From positions 1 to 64,000 of the forward strand of contig JAUHZO010000023.1 of assembly GCA_030425925.1 (NCBI GenBank): a DNA stretch of 64,000 nucleotides, written 5' to 3'. Made by a program: the position numbers and the translations under genes. This document shows positions 26,315-35,162 of the stretch, piece after piece. The notes beneath the pieces are model-generated. The model was not told the DNA's origin and searched no databases. It saw only the letters and a list, made by a program, of their open reading frames with translations. This DNA is from Alphaproteobacteria bacterium. Its GTDB lineage: Bacteria > Pseudomonadota > Alphaproteobacteria > Rhodobacterales > Rhodobacteraceae. Each line of letters opens with the position of its first letter. Position 1 is the first letter of the stretch.

Positions 26315-27181
26315 ATGCCGAACAACCTTTTCAATCCCGCGAATTTCGATCCCGCCCAGATGCCGGCCAACCGCGTCGTGATTTTCGACGACACGGGCTA
26401 TGTCTCGGACGGGGGGCTGAGCGACCCCGACGGCATGGGGTACAACCAGACGACCACCGATGCCTACCTTGCCTCGGTGTTTGCGTGGAACAACCTGTCC
26501 GCGCTGGTCCATGACATCGACGCCCAGTTCCCGGACGCCACCTATTACCTGGCCATCAACTCGGTCATCAGCGGCCCGTCCGGCACCACCTATTACATCG
26601 ACCACGGTTATGAGGGCACCAGCGGATCGGACGTGATCCAGGATGTCAGCGGCGATACCATCGCGCGCACCGGCGGCGGGGCGGACCTGATCATGCTGGG
26701 GCAGGGCACGCATTACGTGGATGCGGGTGGCGGCGACGATGTCGTCGTGCTGGGCCATGGCGATGACGTGGTCAAGCTGGGCGGCGGCAACGACTGGCTC
26801 TGGGCCAATGGCGGCAATGACGCGGTGCGCGCCGGTGGCGGCGACGACACGGTGCTGGGGCGCGAGGGCGAAGACACGCTGTCCGGCGGCGGCGGGGCCG
26901 ACCGGCTGAACGGCGGGGCCGACAATGACAAGCTGCGGGGCGGCAACGGCGCGGATGTCTTTGTCTTCGAAACCGGCACCGGCCGCGACGTGGTGCGCGA
27001 TTTCGAGACCGGCGTGGACACGATCGAGATCGCGGGCTTTGCCGCGTTCCAGAGCTTTGGCGATCTCACGCTGACGCAGGCCGGAAGCCGCGTCCTGATC
27101 GATCTTGGGAATGGCGACGAGATCGTCCTGCGCAACCTGCAGGTCGGCGATCTGAGCGCCTCGGATTTCGATTTCATCTGA
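26315..27181 (+). CDS. RTX-type calcium-binding secreted protein (288 aa)
   Basis: The ATG at 26315 has GGAGGG upstream; an ATG at 26294 has no such site. The N-terminal 100 residues are unique. From about residue 115 there are glycine/aspartate nonapeptides of the GGxGxDxxx type (ADLIMLGQG, GGGDDVVVLGHGDDVV, GGGNDWLWANGGNDAV, GGADNDKLRGGNGADVFVF) that bind calcium as a parallel beta-roll. It ends in a type I secretion-like acidic/hydrophobic tail (GDLSASDFDFI). It is probably exported by an ABC/HlyD/TolC system that is not in this window. It ends at a strong terminator. Confidence 0.88.
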   Translation: MPNNLFNPANFDPAQMPANRVVIFDDTGYVSDGGLSDPDGMGYNQTTTDAYLASVFAWNNLSALVHDIDAQFPDATYYLAINSVISGPSGTTYYIDHGYEGTSGSDVIQDVSGDTIARTGGGADLIMLGQGTHYVDAGGGDDVVVLGHGDDVVKLGGGNDWLWANGGNDAVRAGGGDDTVLGREGEDTLSGGGGADRLNGGADNDKLRGGNGADVFVFETGTGRDVVRDFETGVDTIEIAGFAAFQSFGDLTLTQAGSRVLIDLGNGDEIVLRNLQVGDLSASDFDFI

Positions 27182-27260
27182 TTTCTCGCCGCGGGCGGGG
27201 AACGGGTGCCCCGGTGGCATCGCGGCAAAAACCCTTTTGCAATGACGAAACCGTGCCCCA

Positions 27261-27291
27261 CGCCGCCCTCGTCCCCGGGGGCGGCGTTTTT
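27261..27291 (+). terminator. Intrinsic terminator after the RTX gene
   Basis: CGCCGCC (27261-27267) pairs with GGCGGCG (27280-27286), followed by TTTTT, 80 bp after the RTX stop. Confidence 0.85.
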
Positions 27292-27297
27292 GCGGGC

Positions 27298-27705
27298 TCA
27301 GGGCAGCATCGTCTCGCAGGCGCGCAATTCACGCCCCAGCGTCGCCGCGGCGATCCGCTGGCGGCGCGGATCCCGGCCATGGCGCGCGATGACCAGCAAC
27401 CGGTCGGTCCGGGCCCGGGCCTGGATGCGGGCGGCGCGCAGGGCGATGGCGGCGGGGCTGCGGTCTGCGCCGGTCGGGCCGATGGCGTCCAGCATGTCGG
27501 CAAAGGCGTCATGCGCCGCGTCGGGCGATAGCCGCTGCCCTGCGGCCTGCCAGCCATGGTGGCGCGCCGCGGCCATCCGTCCGGTGCAGGTGGCAAAGGC
27601 CAGCGTCAGCGGGTCGGGCTGCGACGGTTGCACGGCCAAGGCCGGAGGCGGGGCCAGCAGCATCACGAGGGCAAGGGTGCGAAGGGCAAAGGCAGCATGT
27701 TCCAT
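27298..27705 (-). CDS. Exported hypothetical protein (135 aa)
   Basis: Signal peptide (FALRTLALVMLLAPPPALAV) followed by an Arg/Ala-rich helical protein with two Cys (FATCTGR near the start and LRACETMLP at the end) that could form a disulfide in the periplasm. It is convergent with the RTX gene. No family recognised. Confidence 0.6.
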   Translation of the reverse strand: MEHAAFALRTLALVMLLAPPPALAVQPSQPDPLTLAFATCTGRMAAARHHGWQAAGQRLSPDAAHDAFADMLDAIGPTGADRSPAAIALRAARIQARARTDRLLVIARHGRDPRRQRIAAATLGRELRACETMLP

Positions 27706-27909
27706 GCCCCAAGCCTGCGCCTGAGAGTTTTACCAAAACCTGACGGCAGCGTGCTCTCTGTCTCGGATTTTACCGATCCGGTTTCCTTGCACCGCGCGGC
27801 GCGCTACCAAGCCGAGTCGCGTTGAAGTGCGCGGCACTTAACGCTTTTGCAACCTTCCCATTTTCAGGATGGCGCGGCCTGCCCATATTCGACCCGAAAG
27901 GACGCGCTC

Positions 27910-28149
27910 ATGTCGGACGACACCGAAAACCTCACCATCCGCCTGTTGCAGGAAATGCGTACGGAGATGCGCGAGAGGTTCGACTCGATGGAGGCCCGGT
28001 TTGAGGCCATTGACGAACGCTTTGACGAGGTCAACACGCGCATCGACGGGTTGACCTACATCATCACTATGATGGCCGCCAACATGGGCGGCCATGAAGA
28101 GCGACCAGAAAAGCTGGAACAGGCCGTGGAGACGTTGGCGCCCCGATAG
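27910..28149 (+). CDS. Small coiled-coil protein (79 aa)
   Basis: The ATG at 27910 gives a short protein with heptads predicting a coiled coil (MRTEMRERFDSMEARFEAID followed by ERFDEVNTRIDGLTYI) and a hydrophobic patch (YIITMMAANMGG). Such short coiled-coil proteins are frequent hypotheticals in alphaproteobacteria. It is convergent with cobS, 12 bp apart. Confidence 0.65.
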   Translation: MSDDTENLTIRLLQEMRTEMRERFDSMEARFEAIDERFDEVNTRIDGLTYIITMMAANMGGHEERPEKLEQAVETLAPR

Positions 28150-28161
28150 GGCGCCGCCGCC

Positions 28162-29148
28162 TTACCCCATGCTCACGCTTGCGGCGCTTTCGGGCAGTTC
28201 CTCGTCAAAACAGCGCTGGTAGAACTCCGCCACCGTCTGACGCTCCAGCTCGTCGCACTTGTTGAGGAAGGACACCCGGAAGGCATAGCCGACATTGCGG
28301 AAGATCTCGGCGTTCTGCGCCCAGGCGATCACCGTCCGCGGGCTCATCACCGTCGACAACTCGCCGTTCATGAAGGCGCGGCGGGAGAAATCGGCCACGG
28401 TCACCATCTGGCGGATCTGCTTGCGGCCCTTCTCGGTGTTGTAGTGCGGGCATTTCGACAGCACGATGTTCGTCTCGGCGTCGATGCTGAGGTAGTTCAG
28501 CGTCGCCACCAGCGACCAGCGGTCCATCTGGCCCTGGTTGATCTGCTGGGTGCCGTGATACAGCCCCGTGGTGTCGCCCAGACCCACCGTGTTCGCCGTG
28601 GCGAAGATGCGGAAATAGGGGTGCGGCGTGATGACCTGATTCTGGTCCAGCAGCGTCAGCTTGCCGTCGGTCTCCAGCACGCGCTGGATCACGAACATCA
28701 CGTCGGCGCGGCCCGCATCATATTCGTCGAACACGATGGCGGCAGGGTTGCGCAGCGCCCAGGGCAGGATGCCCTCCTGGAACTCGGTCACCTGCATGCC
28801 GTCGCGCAGCTTGATGGCGTCCTTGCCGATCAGGTCGATCCGGCTGATATGGCTGTCAAGGTTCACCCGCACGGTCGGCCAGTTCAGCCGCGCGGCGATC
28901 TGTTCGATATGGGTCGACTTGCCGGTGCCGTGATAGCCCTGGATCATCACGCGGCGATTGTTGCGGAAGCCCGCCAGAATCGCCAGCGACGTGTCGGGGT
29001 CGAACTTGTAGGTCGTGTCCAGCTCCGGCACCCGCGCGGTGCGTTCCGGAAAACCGTGCACGATCATGTCCGTGTCGATTCCGAACACCTCGCGGACCGA
29101 GATTTCTTCGGTCGGTTTCGCATTGATATCGATCGTGCCGTCCGCCAT
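28162..29148 (-). CDS. cobS: Cobaltochelatase subunit CobS
   Basis: CobS is the AAA+ (MoxR-type) ATPase subunit that, with CobT, drives cobalt insertion by CobN. The ATG at 29148 ([20 protein letters not shown]) gives 328 residues, the normal length. Walker A is [14 protein letters not shown], Walker B is [14 protein letters not shown], and sensor 1 is [21 protein letters not shown]. cobT and the J-domain gene that usually flank cobS are displaced here. Divergent from an ECF sigma gene. Confidence 0.95.
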   Translation of the reverse strand: MADGTIDINAKPTEEISVREVFGIDTDMIVHGFPERTARVPELDTTYKFDPDTSLAILAGFRNNRRVMIQGYHGTGKSTHIEQIAARLNWPTVRVNLDSHISRIDLIGKDAIKLRDGMQVTEFQEGILPWALRNPAAIVFDEYDAGRADVMFVIQRVLETDGKLTLLDQNQVITPHPYFRIFATANTVGLGDTTGLYHGTQQINQGQMDRWSLVATLNYLSIDAETNIVLSKCPHYNTEKGRKQIRQMVTVADFSRRAFMNGELSTVMSPRTVIAWAQNAEIFRNVGYAFRVSFLNKCDELERQTVAEFYQRCFDEELPESAASVSMG

Positions 29149-29245
29149 GGTGCGCGCGTCCTCTCCCGGGCCTTTTCTCGTGCGCCCCGTGGTGCAACAT
29201 ATCTTCGGGAGGGGCAAGGGGAAGCGCGACAAGGATTGCCGGCCC

Positions 29246-29797
29246 ATGACGCCGCAGGAAGAGATCGAAGCGCTGATCGCGCGGGTCGCCATGGGCGACC
29301 GGGGCGCCTTCCGGCAGCTGTACGACCGGACGGCGGCGAAACTTTTTGGCGTGTGCTACCGTGTCTTGCGCGACGAGGCCCAGGCGGAAGAGGTGCTGCA
29401 GGAGGTGTTCCTGCGCATCTGGGACCGTGCGGGCCGCTATCGCGCAAACGGATATTCGCCCATGACCTGGCTCATCACCGTATCCCGCAATGCCGCCATC
29501 GACCGGCTGCGCAGCCTGCGCGGCAAGGGCCAGGCGGTGGAGCCCATCGAGATCGCCGAACGGCTGTACGATCCGGCCCCGGGGCCGGAAACCCAGACCG
29601 TCATGCGCGACGAGGCGCGGCTGCTGGACATCTGCCTGCGCGAATTGCCGCCGGAGCGCGCCGAGATGGTGCGCCGCGCCTATCTGGAGGGGCGCAGCTA
29701 TCGTGAACTGGCCGAGGAGGGCGGGGTGAACATGAACACCCTGCGCACCTGGCTGCGCCGAAGTCTCATTCAGCTGAGGGAGTGTCTGAGCCGATGA
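29246..29797 (+). CDS. ECF-family RNA polymerase sigma factor
   Basis: A 183-residue sigma-70 family ECF factor. Region 2 is [20 protein letters not shown] then [18 protein letters not shown] and [18 protein letters not shown]. Region 4 is [20 protein letters not shown] then [20 protein letters not shown]. The anti-sigma gene follows with an ATGA overlap. Downstream are a fasciclin protein and a periplasmic MsrB, plausible regulon members. This arrangement resembles SigK/RskA-like pairs in proteobacteria that answer oxidative or envelope stress. Confidence 0.92.
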   Translation: MTPQEEIEALIARVAMGDRGAFRQLYDRTAAKLFGVCYRVLRDEAQAEEVLQEVFLRIWDRAGRYRANGYSPMTWLITVSRNAAIDRLRSLRGKGQAVEPIEIAERLYDPAPGPETQTVMRDEARLLDICLRELPPERAEMVRRAYLEGRSYRELAEEGGVNMNTLRTWLRRSLIQLRECLSR

Positions 29798-30480
29798 GCG
29801 GGACCGACACCGACGATCTCCCCGGCGGATGGGAGGCAACGGCGGCCGAATACGTGCTTGGCCTGCTGGAAGACGAAGAGCGTGCGGCGTTCGAGGCCCG
29901 TCTGCGGGCCGATCCGGACCTGCAGCAGGACGTGGCCGCGTGGTCGGAATACTTTGCCACACTGACTGACCCGATCCCCGAGCGCGTTCCGCCGCCGGCC
30001 GTGCTGCGGCGGCTGGAGGCCGAGCTGTTTGCACAGCCCAGACGGTCTCTCTGGCAGATGCTGCTGCCCTACCTGGCCGGGGCCATGGTGGGCGCGGCCC
30101 TGGCCTGGGGGGTGTTCTTTGCCGGGTTGCTGGACGCACCGCAGCCCGAACTGCGCGCCGAGCTAGCGCCGGTCGAGGGCGAGATCGCCTTTGCCGCGCG
30201 CTTTGATCCGGGGGCCGGGGTGCTGGCGCTGGACCGGATCGCCGGAACCGCCCCCGAAGGCCGGGTGCTGGAGTTGTGGCTGATCCCGGGGGCCGAGGCC
30301 GCGCCGATCTCGCTGGGCCTGCTGGCGGCAGGTGGCGGCACGGTCATCGCGCTGCCGCCGCTGTTGTCCGAACGGGTGCCCGGGGCGACGCTGGCGGTGT
30401 CCGAAGAACCGCCCGGGGGTTCGCCCACCGGCGCGCCCACCGGGCCGGTGCGCGCTGCGGGGCAGATGGCGACGCTGTGA
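29794..30480 (+). CDS. Membrane anti-sigma factor (RskA-like)
   Basis: 228 residues starting at the ATG overlapping the sigma stop. The N-terminal anti-sigma domain (AAEYVLGLLEDEERAAFEAR, then DVAAWSEYFATL) lacks the HxxxCxxC zinc motif, so it is of the non-zinc type. One membrane segment follows at about residues 92-112 (YLAGAMVGAALAWGVFFAGL). The periplasmic domain has the RskA C-terminal look (LELWLIPGAEAAPISLG, LAVSEEPPGGSPTGAPTGPV). It probably holds the ECF factor at the membrane until a signal arrives. Confidence 0.9.
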   Translation: MSGTDTDDLPGGWEATAAEYVLGLLEDEERAAFEARLRADPDLQQDVAAWSEYFATLTDPIPERVPPPAVLRRLEAELFAQPRRSLWQMLLPYLAGAMVGAALAWGVFFAGLLDAPQPELRAELAPVEGEIAFAARFDPGAGVLALDRIAGTAPEGRVLELWLIPGAEAAPISLGLLAAGGGTVIALPPLLSERVPGATLAVSEEPPGGSPTGAPTGPVRAAGQMATL

Positions 30481-30613
30481 TCTCACGGACGCGTGACCGG
30501 CTTGTGATGGTCTTGTGACCGCCAGGCTGAAACGGGGCCACGTCCGCCTGCGTGTGTCTGGACAGATCGCGCCGCAACGGCGCGGTTCGACAGACACCCG
30601 AAAGGACCTTTTC

Positions 30614-31180
30614 ATGAAGACCGTCTCCATTCTCGCCGCCACGGCCCTTGTCGCTCTTGGCGGTGCCGCTCAGGCCGAAAGCTATGCCGAAACCGGCACC
30701 CCCATGGTGGGCGGGGCCGCGATGTTTCCCGACATGACCATCGTGGAAAACGCGATGAACTCGGCCGATCACGAAACGCTGGTGGCCGCCGTCGTGCAGG
30801 CCGACCTCGTGGACACGCTGAGCGGCCCCGGCCCCTTCACCGTCTTTGCTCCCACGGACGACGCCTTTGCCATGATCTCGGACGACAGCCTGTCGGCCCT
30901 GATGATGGACGAGAACCGCGCCCAGCTGGCGCAGATCCTCACCTGCCATGTGGTGGCGGCCAACGCGATGTCGGACGCCATTGCCGGCATGATCGCCGAT
31001 GATGGCGGCGTGCACCCGGTGCCCACCGTGGGCGGCTGCACGCTGCAGGCGGCGATGAAGGGCGACGACATCGTCCTGACCGACGAAAACGGCCGCGAGG
31101 CCCGCGTCACCATTGCCGATGTCCGGCAGTCCAACGGCGTGATCCACGTGATCGACCGCGTTCTGCTGCCCCGGCAGTAA
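30614..31180 (+). CDS. Exported fasciclin (FAS1) domain protein
   Basis: The ATG at 30614 after AAAGGA gives 188 residues with a signal peptide (MKTVSILAATALVALGGAAQ). One FAS1 domain follows: TIVENAMNSADHETLVAAV, GPGPFTVFAPTDDAFAMI (H1 motif), and SNGVIHVIDRVLLP (H2 motif) at the C-terminus. FAS1 proteins mediate adhesion or act as periplasmic beta-propeller-free scaffolds. In alphaproteobacteria they often sit beside ECF sigma/anti-sigma pairs, as here. Confidence 0.9.
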   Translation: MKTVSILAATALVALGGAAQAESYAETGTPMVGGAAMFPDMTIVENAMNSADHETLVAAVVQADLVDTLSGPGPFTVFAPTDDAFAMISDDSLSALMMDENRAQLAQILTCHVVAANAMSDAIAGMIADDGGVHPVPTVGGCTLQAAMKGDDIVLTDENGREARVTIADVRQSNGVIHVIDRVLLPRQ

Positions 31181-31233
31181 CCGGGCACACGCGCGGGGCC
31201 ATCCCCGATAACATCCGCCTCGCGCGAATGTGC

Positions 31234-31268
31234 GCGCCCCCGGCTTGTCCCGATGCCGCCGGGGGCGC
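31234..31268 (+). terminator. Terminator-like hairpin after the fasciclin gene
   Basis: GCGCCCCCGG (31234-31243) pairs perfectly with CCGGGGGCGC (31259-31268). No T-run follows, so it may be a factor-dependent terminator or an RNA 3' stabiliser. Confidence 0.5.
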
Positions 31269-31296
31269 ATCCTGACCCTAACCGGAGGACCAAACC

Positions 31297-31749
31297 ATGC
31301 TCAGACGTTCCTTTCTGGCCGGCGGCGCCGCGGCGCTGGGTCTGGCCGACAGTGCCGCCGCATTCGAGGTGACGCGCAGCGAGGCGGAGTGGAAGGCGAT
31401 GCTGTCGTCGCTGGAATACAAGGTGATGCGCCGCCACGGCACCGAACGGGCCTTCACCTCGCCGCTCAACGACGAAAACCGCGCTGGAACCTTCCTGTGC
31501 CGCGGCTGTGAGCTGCCGCTCTACGCCTCCGACACGAAGTTCGACAGCGGCACCGGCTGGCCGTCCTTTTACGAGGCGCTTCCGGGGGCCATCGGCACAT
31601 CCACCGACCGCCGCCTGTTCATGGTGCGCACCGAATGCCATTGCCGCCGCTGCGGTTCGCATCTGGGGCACATCTTTGACGACGGCCCGCCGCCCACGGG
31701 CAAGCGGCATTGCATCAACGGCGTGTCGCTGACGTTCCGTCCGGCCTGA
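31297..31749 (+). CDS. msrB: Tat-exported peptide-methionine (R)-S-oxide reductase
   Basis: MsrB reduces methionine-R-sulfoxide in damaged proteins. The 150-residue protein has a Tat-type signal (LRRSFLAGGAAALGLADSAAA), so it is periplasmic. The SelR domain follows with both zinc Cys pairs (FLCRGCELPLY and CHCRRCGSHLGH), SGTGWPSFYEA, and the catalytic HCINGVSLTF near the C-terminus. It lies downstream of the ECF sigma, anti-sigma and fasciclin genes, suggesting an envelope oxidative-stress regulon. Confidence 0.93.
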   Translation: MLRRSFLAGGAAALGLADSAAAFEVTRSEAEWKAMLSSLEYKVMRRHGTERAFTSPLNDENRAGTFLCRGCELPLYASDTKFDSGTGWPSFYEALPGAIGTSTDRRLFMVRTECHCRRCGSHLGHIFDDGPPPTGKRHCINGVSLTFRPA

Positions 31750-31759
31750 GCGCGCGCCC

Positions 31760-33967
31760 CTACACGAACACCACGTCGTCCAGCAGCGGGGTCAGCGCGC
31801 CCAGCGACGCAAGGGTGATCACGGTGCTGCCGAAATCCAGCACCAGCTGGCCGGTCGCGTTGATCTGGGCGTAATGCGCCAGATCGGCGGGCACCGGCAC
31901 CGCTTCGGAGAGCAGCGCCCGGTCGATCTGCAGCGTGTCGATGTTGGTCTGGAAGTCTGCCACGACGTCAACGCCGGCACCCGGGCCAAAGACAAACGTA
32001 TCCGCCCCCACGCCGCCGCGCAGCACGTCGCTGCCCGCGCCGCCGTCCAGCGTGTCGGACCCGGCATTGCCCTCCAGCCGGTCGTCGCCCTCGCCGCCCG
32101 ACAGAAGGTCGGACCCGTTGCCGGCGCTCAGCGTGTCCGCGCCGCCATCGCCCTCCAGCGTGTCGCGGTTGATGCCGCCGGTCAGCACGTCGTCGCCCGC
32201 GCCGCCCGACAGGCTGTCGTCCCCGGCCTGGCCGTTCAGAGTGTCCTGCCCGTCGCCGCCCGCCAGCGTGTCGCCGCCGGACTGGCCGGACAGCAGATCG
32301 TCCCCGGCGCCGCCGTCGAGACTGTCGGTGCCAAGACCGCCCAGAAGCGTGTCCTGGCCCTCGCCGCCCAGGAGCGTGTCGAACCCGGTATTGCCGGTCA
32401 AGAGATCGTTCCCGACCCCGCCCGAGAGCACGTCATGGCCGTCGCTGCCGGTGAGGGTGTCGTTGCCAGCGTCGCCGGTCAGGGCATCGAAACCGATCCC
32501 GCCGTCCAGACTGTCATTGCCGTTGCCGCCCGACAGGCTGTCATTGCCGGACTGGCCCAGCAGCGTGTCCTCGCCGGTGCTGCCCCAGCCATTGTCGGCC
32601 CCGGCCCCCAGCGTCAGCAGGTCGTTGCTGCCGGCGCCATCGATCCAGTCCGCCAACACCGATCCGGTGAGCGTGTCGTGCCCGGCATGGCCGGTTGTCA
32701 CCTCGGCACCGTCCTCGGCCAGCACCCAGCGCTCCACCACCGTGCCGATCCCGCCGGTCCAGGCCACGGTGATCGTGCCGTCGGGGCCCTGGTCGATGGA
32801 TTGCCAGGTGTTGAAGCCCGGCGCATCGGTGCCCATGACCGCGTCCGCGATCACGCTGCCATCGGGGCCGATGGCGGCGATGCGGATCTGGTCGTCGATC
32901 ACATAGGCCGCGGCGAACCCGCCATTGTCCAGCGGGGCGAGCCCGATGTCTTCGGTGTTCCCCCGCGAGCGCTGGAGGAAATTGATCGGCTCGGTAAGCG
33001 CCGCGCCGCCCTGGCTGAAGAACCGCACATAGGCCGAGGCGAGGTTGGGCTGGTCGTTTTCGTCCAGCGTCTGCAACTGCCAGACCACCGCAAAACCGCC
33101 ACCGTTCAACGCCACGGCGCTGACCTGCTGCGTGACAAGTGGCGGCTCCCACGTTGCCCCGATCCCGTCATTCTCGCCGGTCCAGACATTGGTTTCGTTG
33201 GAAACCTGGCCATCGGGAAAGACCAGCTGCACCCCGACGCGGTCGACATAGAGGAAACCGCCCGGGGTCGGGGCCGCCACGAGCGAGAAATCGGCATAGG
33301 GCACGGCCAGAACGCCGTTTTCCAGCATTGCCGGCTGGCCCGCGCGCTGATCCCAGGCGCGGGCGTCCTGCGATCCGGAGGGCGTGCCCTGTAAGCCTTC
33401 GGTGATCTCCCGGTCATTGATGACGGGTGTTCCGTTGGCGGCAAAGATCGAGGCGTGCACGTCCTCGCCCATCTGGGCGGTGTAGCCGCCGGCATTGTCC
33501 TGGAACAGCGGGATGGCGAAGCTGTCGGCGGAATTGTCGGAATAGGCGACACCGATCTGCCCCGCGGCGTTCACGTCGAACCCGCCATGCTGCTGGTCCA
33601 GATCGGTGGCCCCGTTGACCCGGGACCAGTTGCCCTGCAGCGCGCCGTCAGGACCGACCCGCACGATCCAGAGATCGTCGAGTTCGGTGACCGCATAGGG
33701 CCCGCGGGCGAGGATCGCAAAGCCGCCGCCCGGCAGGGGCTCCATGTCGAAGGCGGCGATGGACGCCAGACCCAGCCCGTCCTGCGCAACATAGCCAACC
33801 GCGCCAATGGCCGTACCGTCGACGTTGTAGCGCTGGTATTTCAGCACTCCGTTGGCCGCGTCCGCGCCGCCGGTTCTGCCCGCGACAAGAAACGTGCCGT
33901 CCGACAGCGTCACAACCTCTTCGCCGGTCGCGTCAAAGATATCCCGTCCGATTTGCGCAAATGGCAT
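31760..33967 (-). CDS. Large RTX calcium-binding secreted protein (735 aa)
   Basis: The ATG at 33967 (MPFAQIGRDIFDATGEEVVT) opens a protein whose first about 440 residues look like a beta-propeller of repeated blades (ALNGGGFAVVWQLQTLDEND, LPGGGFAILARGP, LDNGGFAAAYVIDDQI). The C-terminal third holds more than twelve GGxGxDxLx nonapeptides from LTGSVLADWIDGAG onward and a terminal type I secretion-like segment (ITLASLGALTPLLDDVVFV). It is likely exported by an ABC secretion system. It lies convergent with msrB and between the J-domain gene and cobS, where the ancestral order has no gene. Confidence 0.88.
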   Translation of the reverse strand: MPFAQIGRDIFDATGEEVVTLSDGTFLVAGRTGGADAANGVLKYQRYNVDGTAIGAVGYVAQDGLGLASIAAFDMEPLPGGGFAILARGPYAVTELDDLWIVRVGPDGALQGNWSRVNGATDLDQQHGGFDVNAAGQIGVAYSDNSADSFAIPLFQDNAGGYTAQMGEDVHASIFAANGTPVINDREITEGLQGTPSGSQDARAWDQRAGQPAMLENGVLAVPYADFSLVAAPTPGGFLYVDRVGVQLVFPDGQVSNETNVWTGENDGIGATWEPPLVTQQVSAVALNGGGFAVVWQLQTLDENDQPNLASAYVRFFSQGGAALTEPINFLQRSRGNTEDIGLAPLDNGGFAAAYVIDDQIRIAAIGPDGSVIADAVMGTDAPGFNTWQSIDQGPDGTITVAWTGGIGTVVERWVLAEDGAEVTTGHAGHDTLTGSVLADWIDGAGSNDLLTLGAGADNGWGSTGEDTLLGQSGNDSLSGGNGNDSLDGGIGFDALTGDAGNDTLTGSDGHDVLSGGVGNDLLTGNTGFDTLLGGEGQDTLLGGLGTDSLDGGAGDDLLSGQSGGDTLAGGDGQDTLNGQAGDDSLSGGAGDDVLTGGINRDTLEGDGGADTLSAGNGSDLLSGGEGDDRLEGNAGSDTLDGGAGSDVLRGGVGADTFVFGPGAGVDVVADFQTNIDTLQIDRALLSEAVPVPADLAHYAQINATGQLVLDFGSTVITLASLGALTPLLDDVVFV

Positions 33968-34096
33968 CTTGTGTCCCCCCGAACACGTGAATGACAATCA
34001 CGGCTGCAAAGCTCAAGCGCGCGTCACCCTAGCGCAGATCATGCGATTCCCCAACATGCGCGATCCGCGCATTCCGGCACGGGGGAAGCCGGGCAC

Positions 34097-34720
34097 CTAC
34101 TTGAACGACCGGCTGTCCTTGAGCTGGTCCCAGGCCCAGACGACCTCTTGCAGTTGTTCTTCCTGGGACCGGTCGCCGCCGTTCATGTCGGGGTGCAGCA
34201 CCTTGATCAGGGCCTTGTAGGCCTTGCGGATCTCGGCCTTGGTCCAGTTGTCCTCGCCTTCGAGGATTTCCAGCGCGCGGCGTTCGGTGGGCGGCAGCTT
34301 GCGCCCGCCGCCCTGCTTCTTGCCGGGGTTGCGGGTGGCGTTGTCGCCCAGCACCTGGTGCGGATCCTCGATGCCCAGCCGCGCCCAGGCCTTGGCTTCG
34401 GGATCGCGCCAGTCCTTGGTCTTGCGCTCCCAGACCTTGTCGGACGTCTCTTGCGCCTGCATCTCGGCTTCGGTCTTGCCGTCGAAGAAGTTCCATTTGA
34501 GATTGTATTCGCGGACATGGTCCTTGCAGAACCAGAAGAAGTCGTCCAGCACGTCCGGTGCCTTGGGCGCGCGGAACTTGCCCGGCTCCTGGCAGCCGTC
34601 GTGATCGCAGACACGCTGCGATGTCTCCTGTTCGCCGCTCATGCCCTTCCGCCCGCGGGGGTTCTTCTTCTTGGCGGACTTGACGGACATGTCGAATCCG
34701 AAAGGATCAGGTCTGCTCAT
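34097..34720 (-). CDS. J-domain (DnaJ-like) protein linked to CobS
   Basis: 207 residues. An N-terminal basic segment precedes a Cys/His region (CDHDGCQEPGKFRAPK, FFWFCKDHVREYNLKWNFF), then a C-terminal J domain with the HPD motif (YKALIKVLHPDMNGGDRSQE). In Rhodobacterales this gene is normally beside cobS and divergent from bolA; here it keeps its bolA neighbour but is 4.9 kb from cobS. J domains stimulate DnaK; the specific client is unknown. Confidence 0.88.
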   Translation of the reverse strand: MSRPDPFGFDMSVKSAKKKNPRGRKGMSGEQETSQRVCDHDGCQEPGKFRAPKAPDVLDDFFWFCKDHVREYNLKWNFFDGKTEAEMQAQETSDKVWERKTKDWRDPEAKAWARLGIEDPHQVLGDNATRNPGKKQGGGRKLPPTERRALEILEGEDNWTKAEIRKAYKALIKVLHPDMNGGDRSQEEQLQEVVWAWDQLKDSRSFK

Positions 34721-34895
34721 TTCACACCTCTATTCGACTCGGACGCCAGAGTTTAGGGTCTGTGGCCGGTTGTGTCACCCCCTCGGATCGGCGGAAATCG
34801 GGTGGCGCCGCGTCGCGCCGGCCCGGGCAAGGGGGGTGACACGGGCAAGGTCAGAGCCTAAGCCTTGCCCCGCAACAGCAAGGGTGAGGCAAAAC

Positions 34896-35153
34896 ATGTC
34901 CAGGGCGTCGGAAATCGAGACACGGCTGCGCGCGGCGCTGCAGCCCCGCGAAATCGAGGTGCGCAATGACAGCGCCCGCCATGCCGGCCATGCCGGCGAT
35001 GACGGGACGGGGGAAAGCCATTTTCACGTCCGCCTGCGCAGCGCCGCCTTTGAGGGGCAGTCGCGCATCGCCCGGCACCGCGCGGTGCACGCCGCGCTGG
35101 GGCCGGAGCTTGTGGCCGAGATCCATGCGCTGTCGCTGGACCTCGACGTCTGA
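34896..35153 (+). CDS. bolA: BolA family protein
   Basis: 85 residues starting at ATG 34896. The class II KH-like fold of BolA is visible: EIETRLRAALQPREIEVRND at the N-terminus, GESHFHVRLRSAAFEGQSRI, ARHRAVHAALG and EIHALSLDL. The conserved C-terminal His of HALS is present. BolA partners with monothiol glutaredoxins in iron-sulfur trafficking and affects morphology. It is divergent from the J-domain gene. Confidence 0.92.
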   Translation: MSRASEIETRLRAALQPREIEVRNDSARHAGHAGDDGTGESHFHVRLRSAAFEGQSRIARHRAVHAALGPELVAEIHALSLDLDV

Positions 35154-35162
35154 CGACAGACC

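Noticed and set aside
27206-27724. 172-codon plus-strand frame downstream of the RTX gene
   Set aside because: It overlaps the terminator and is antisense to an exported protein with a good signal peptide.
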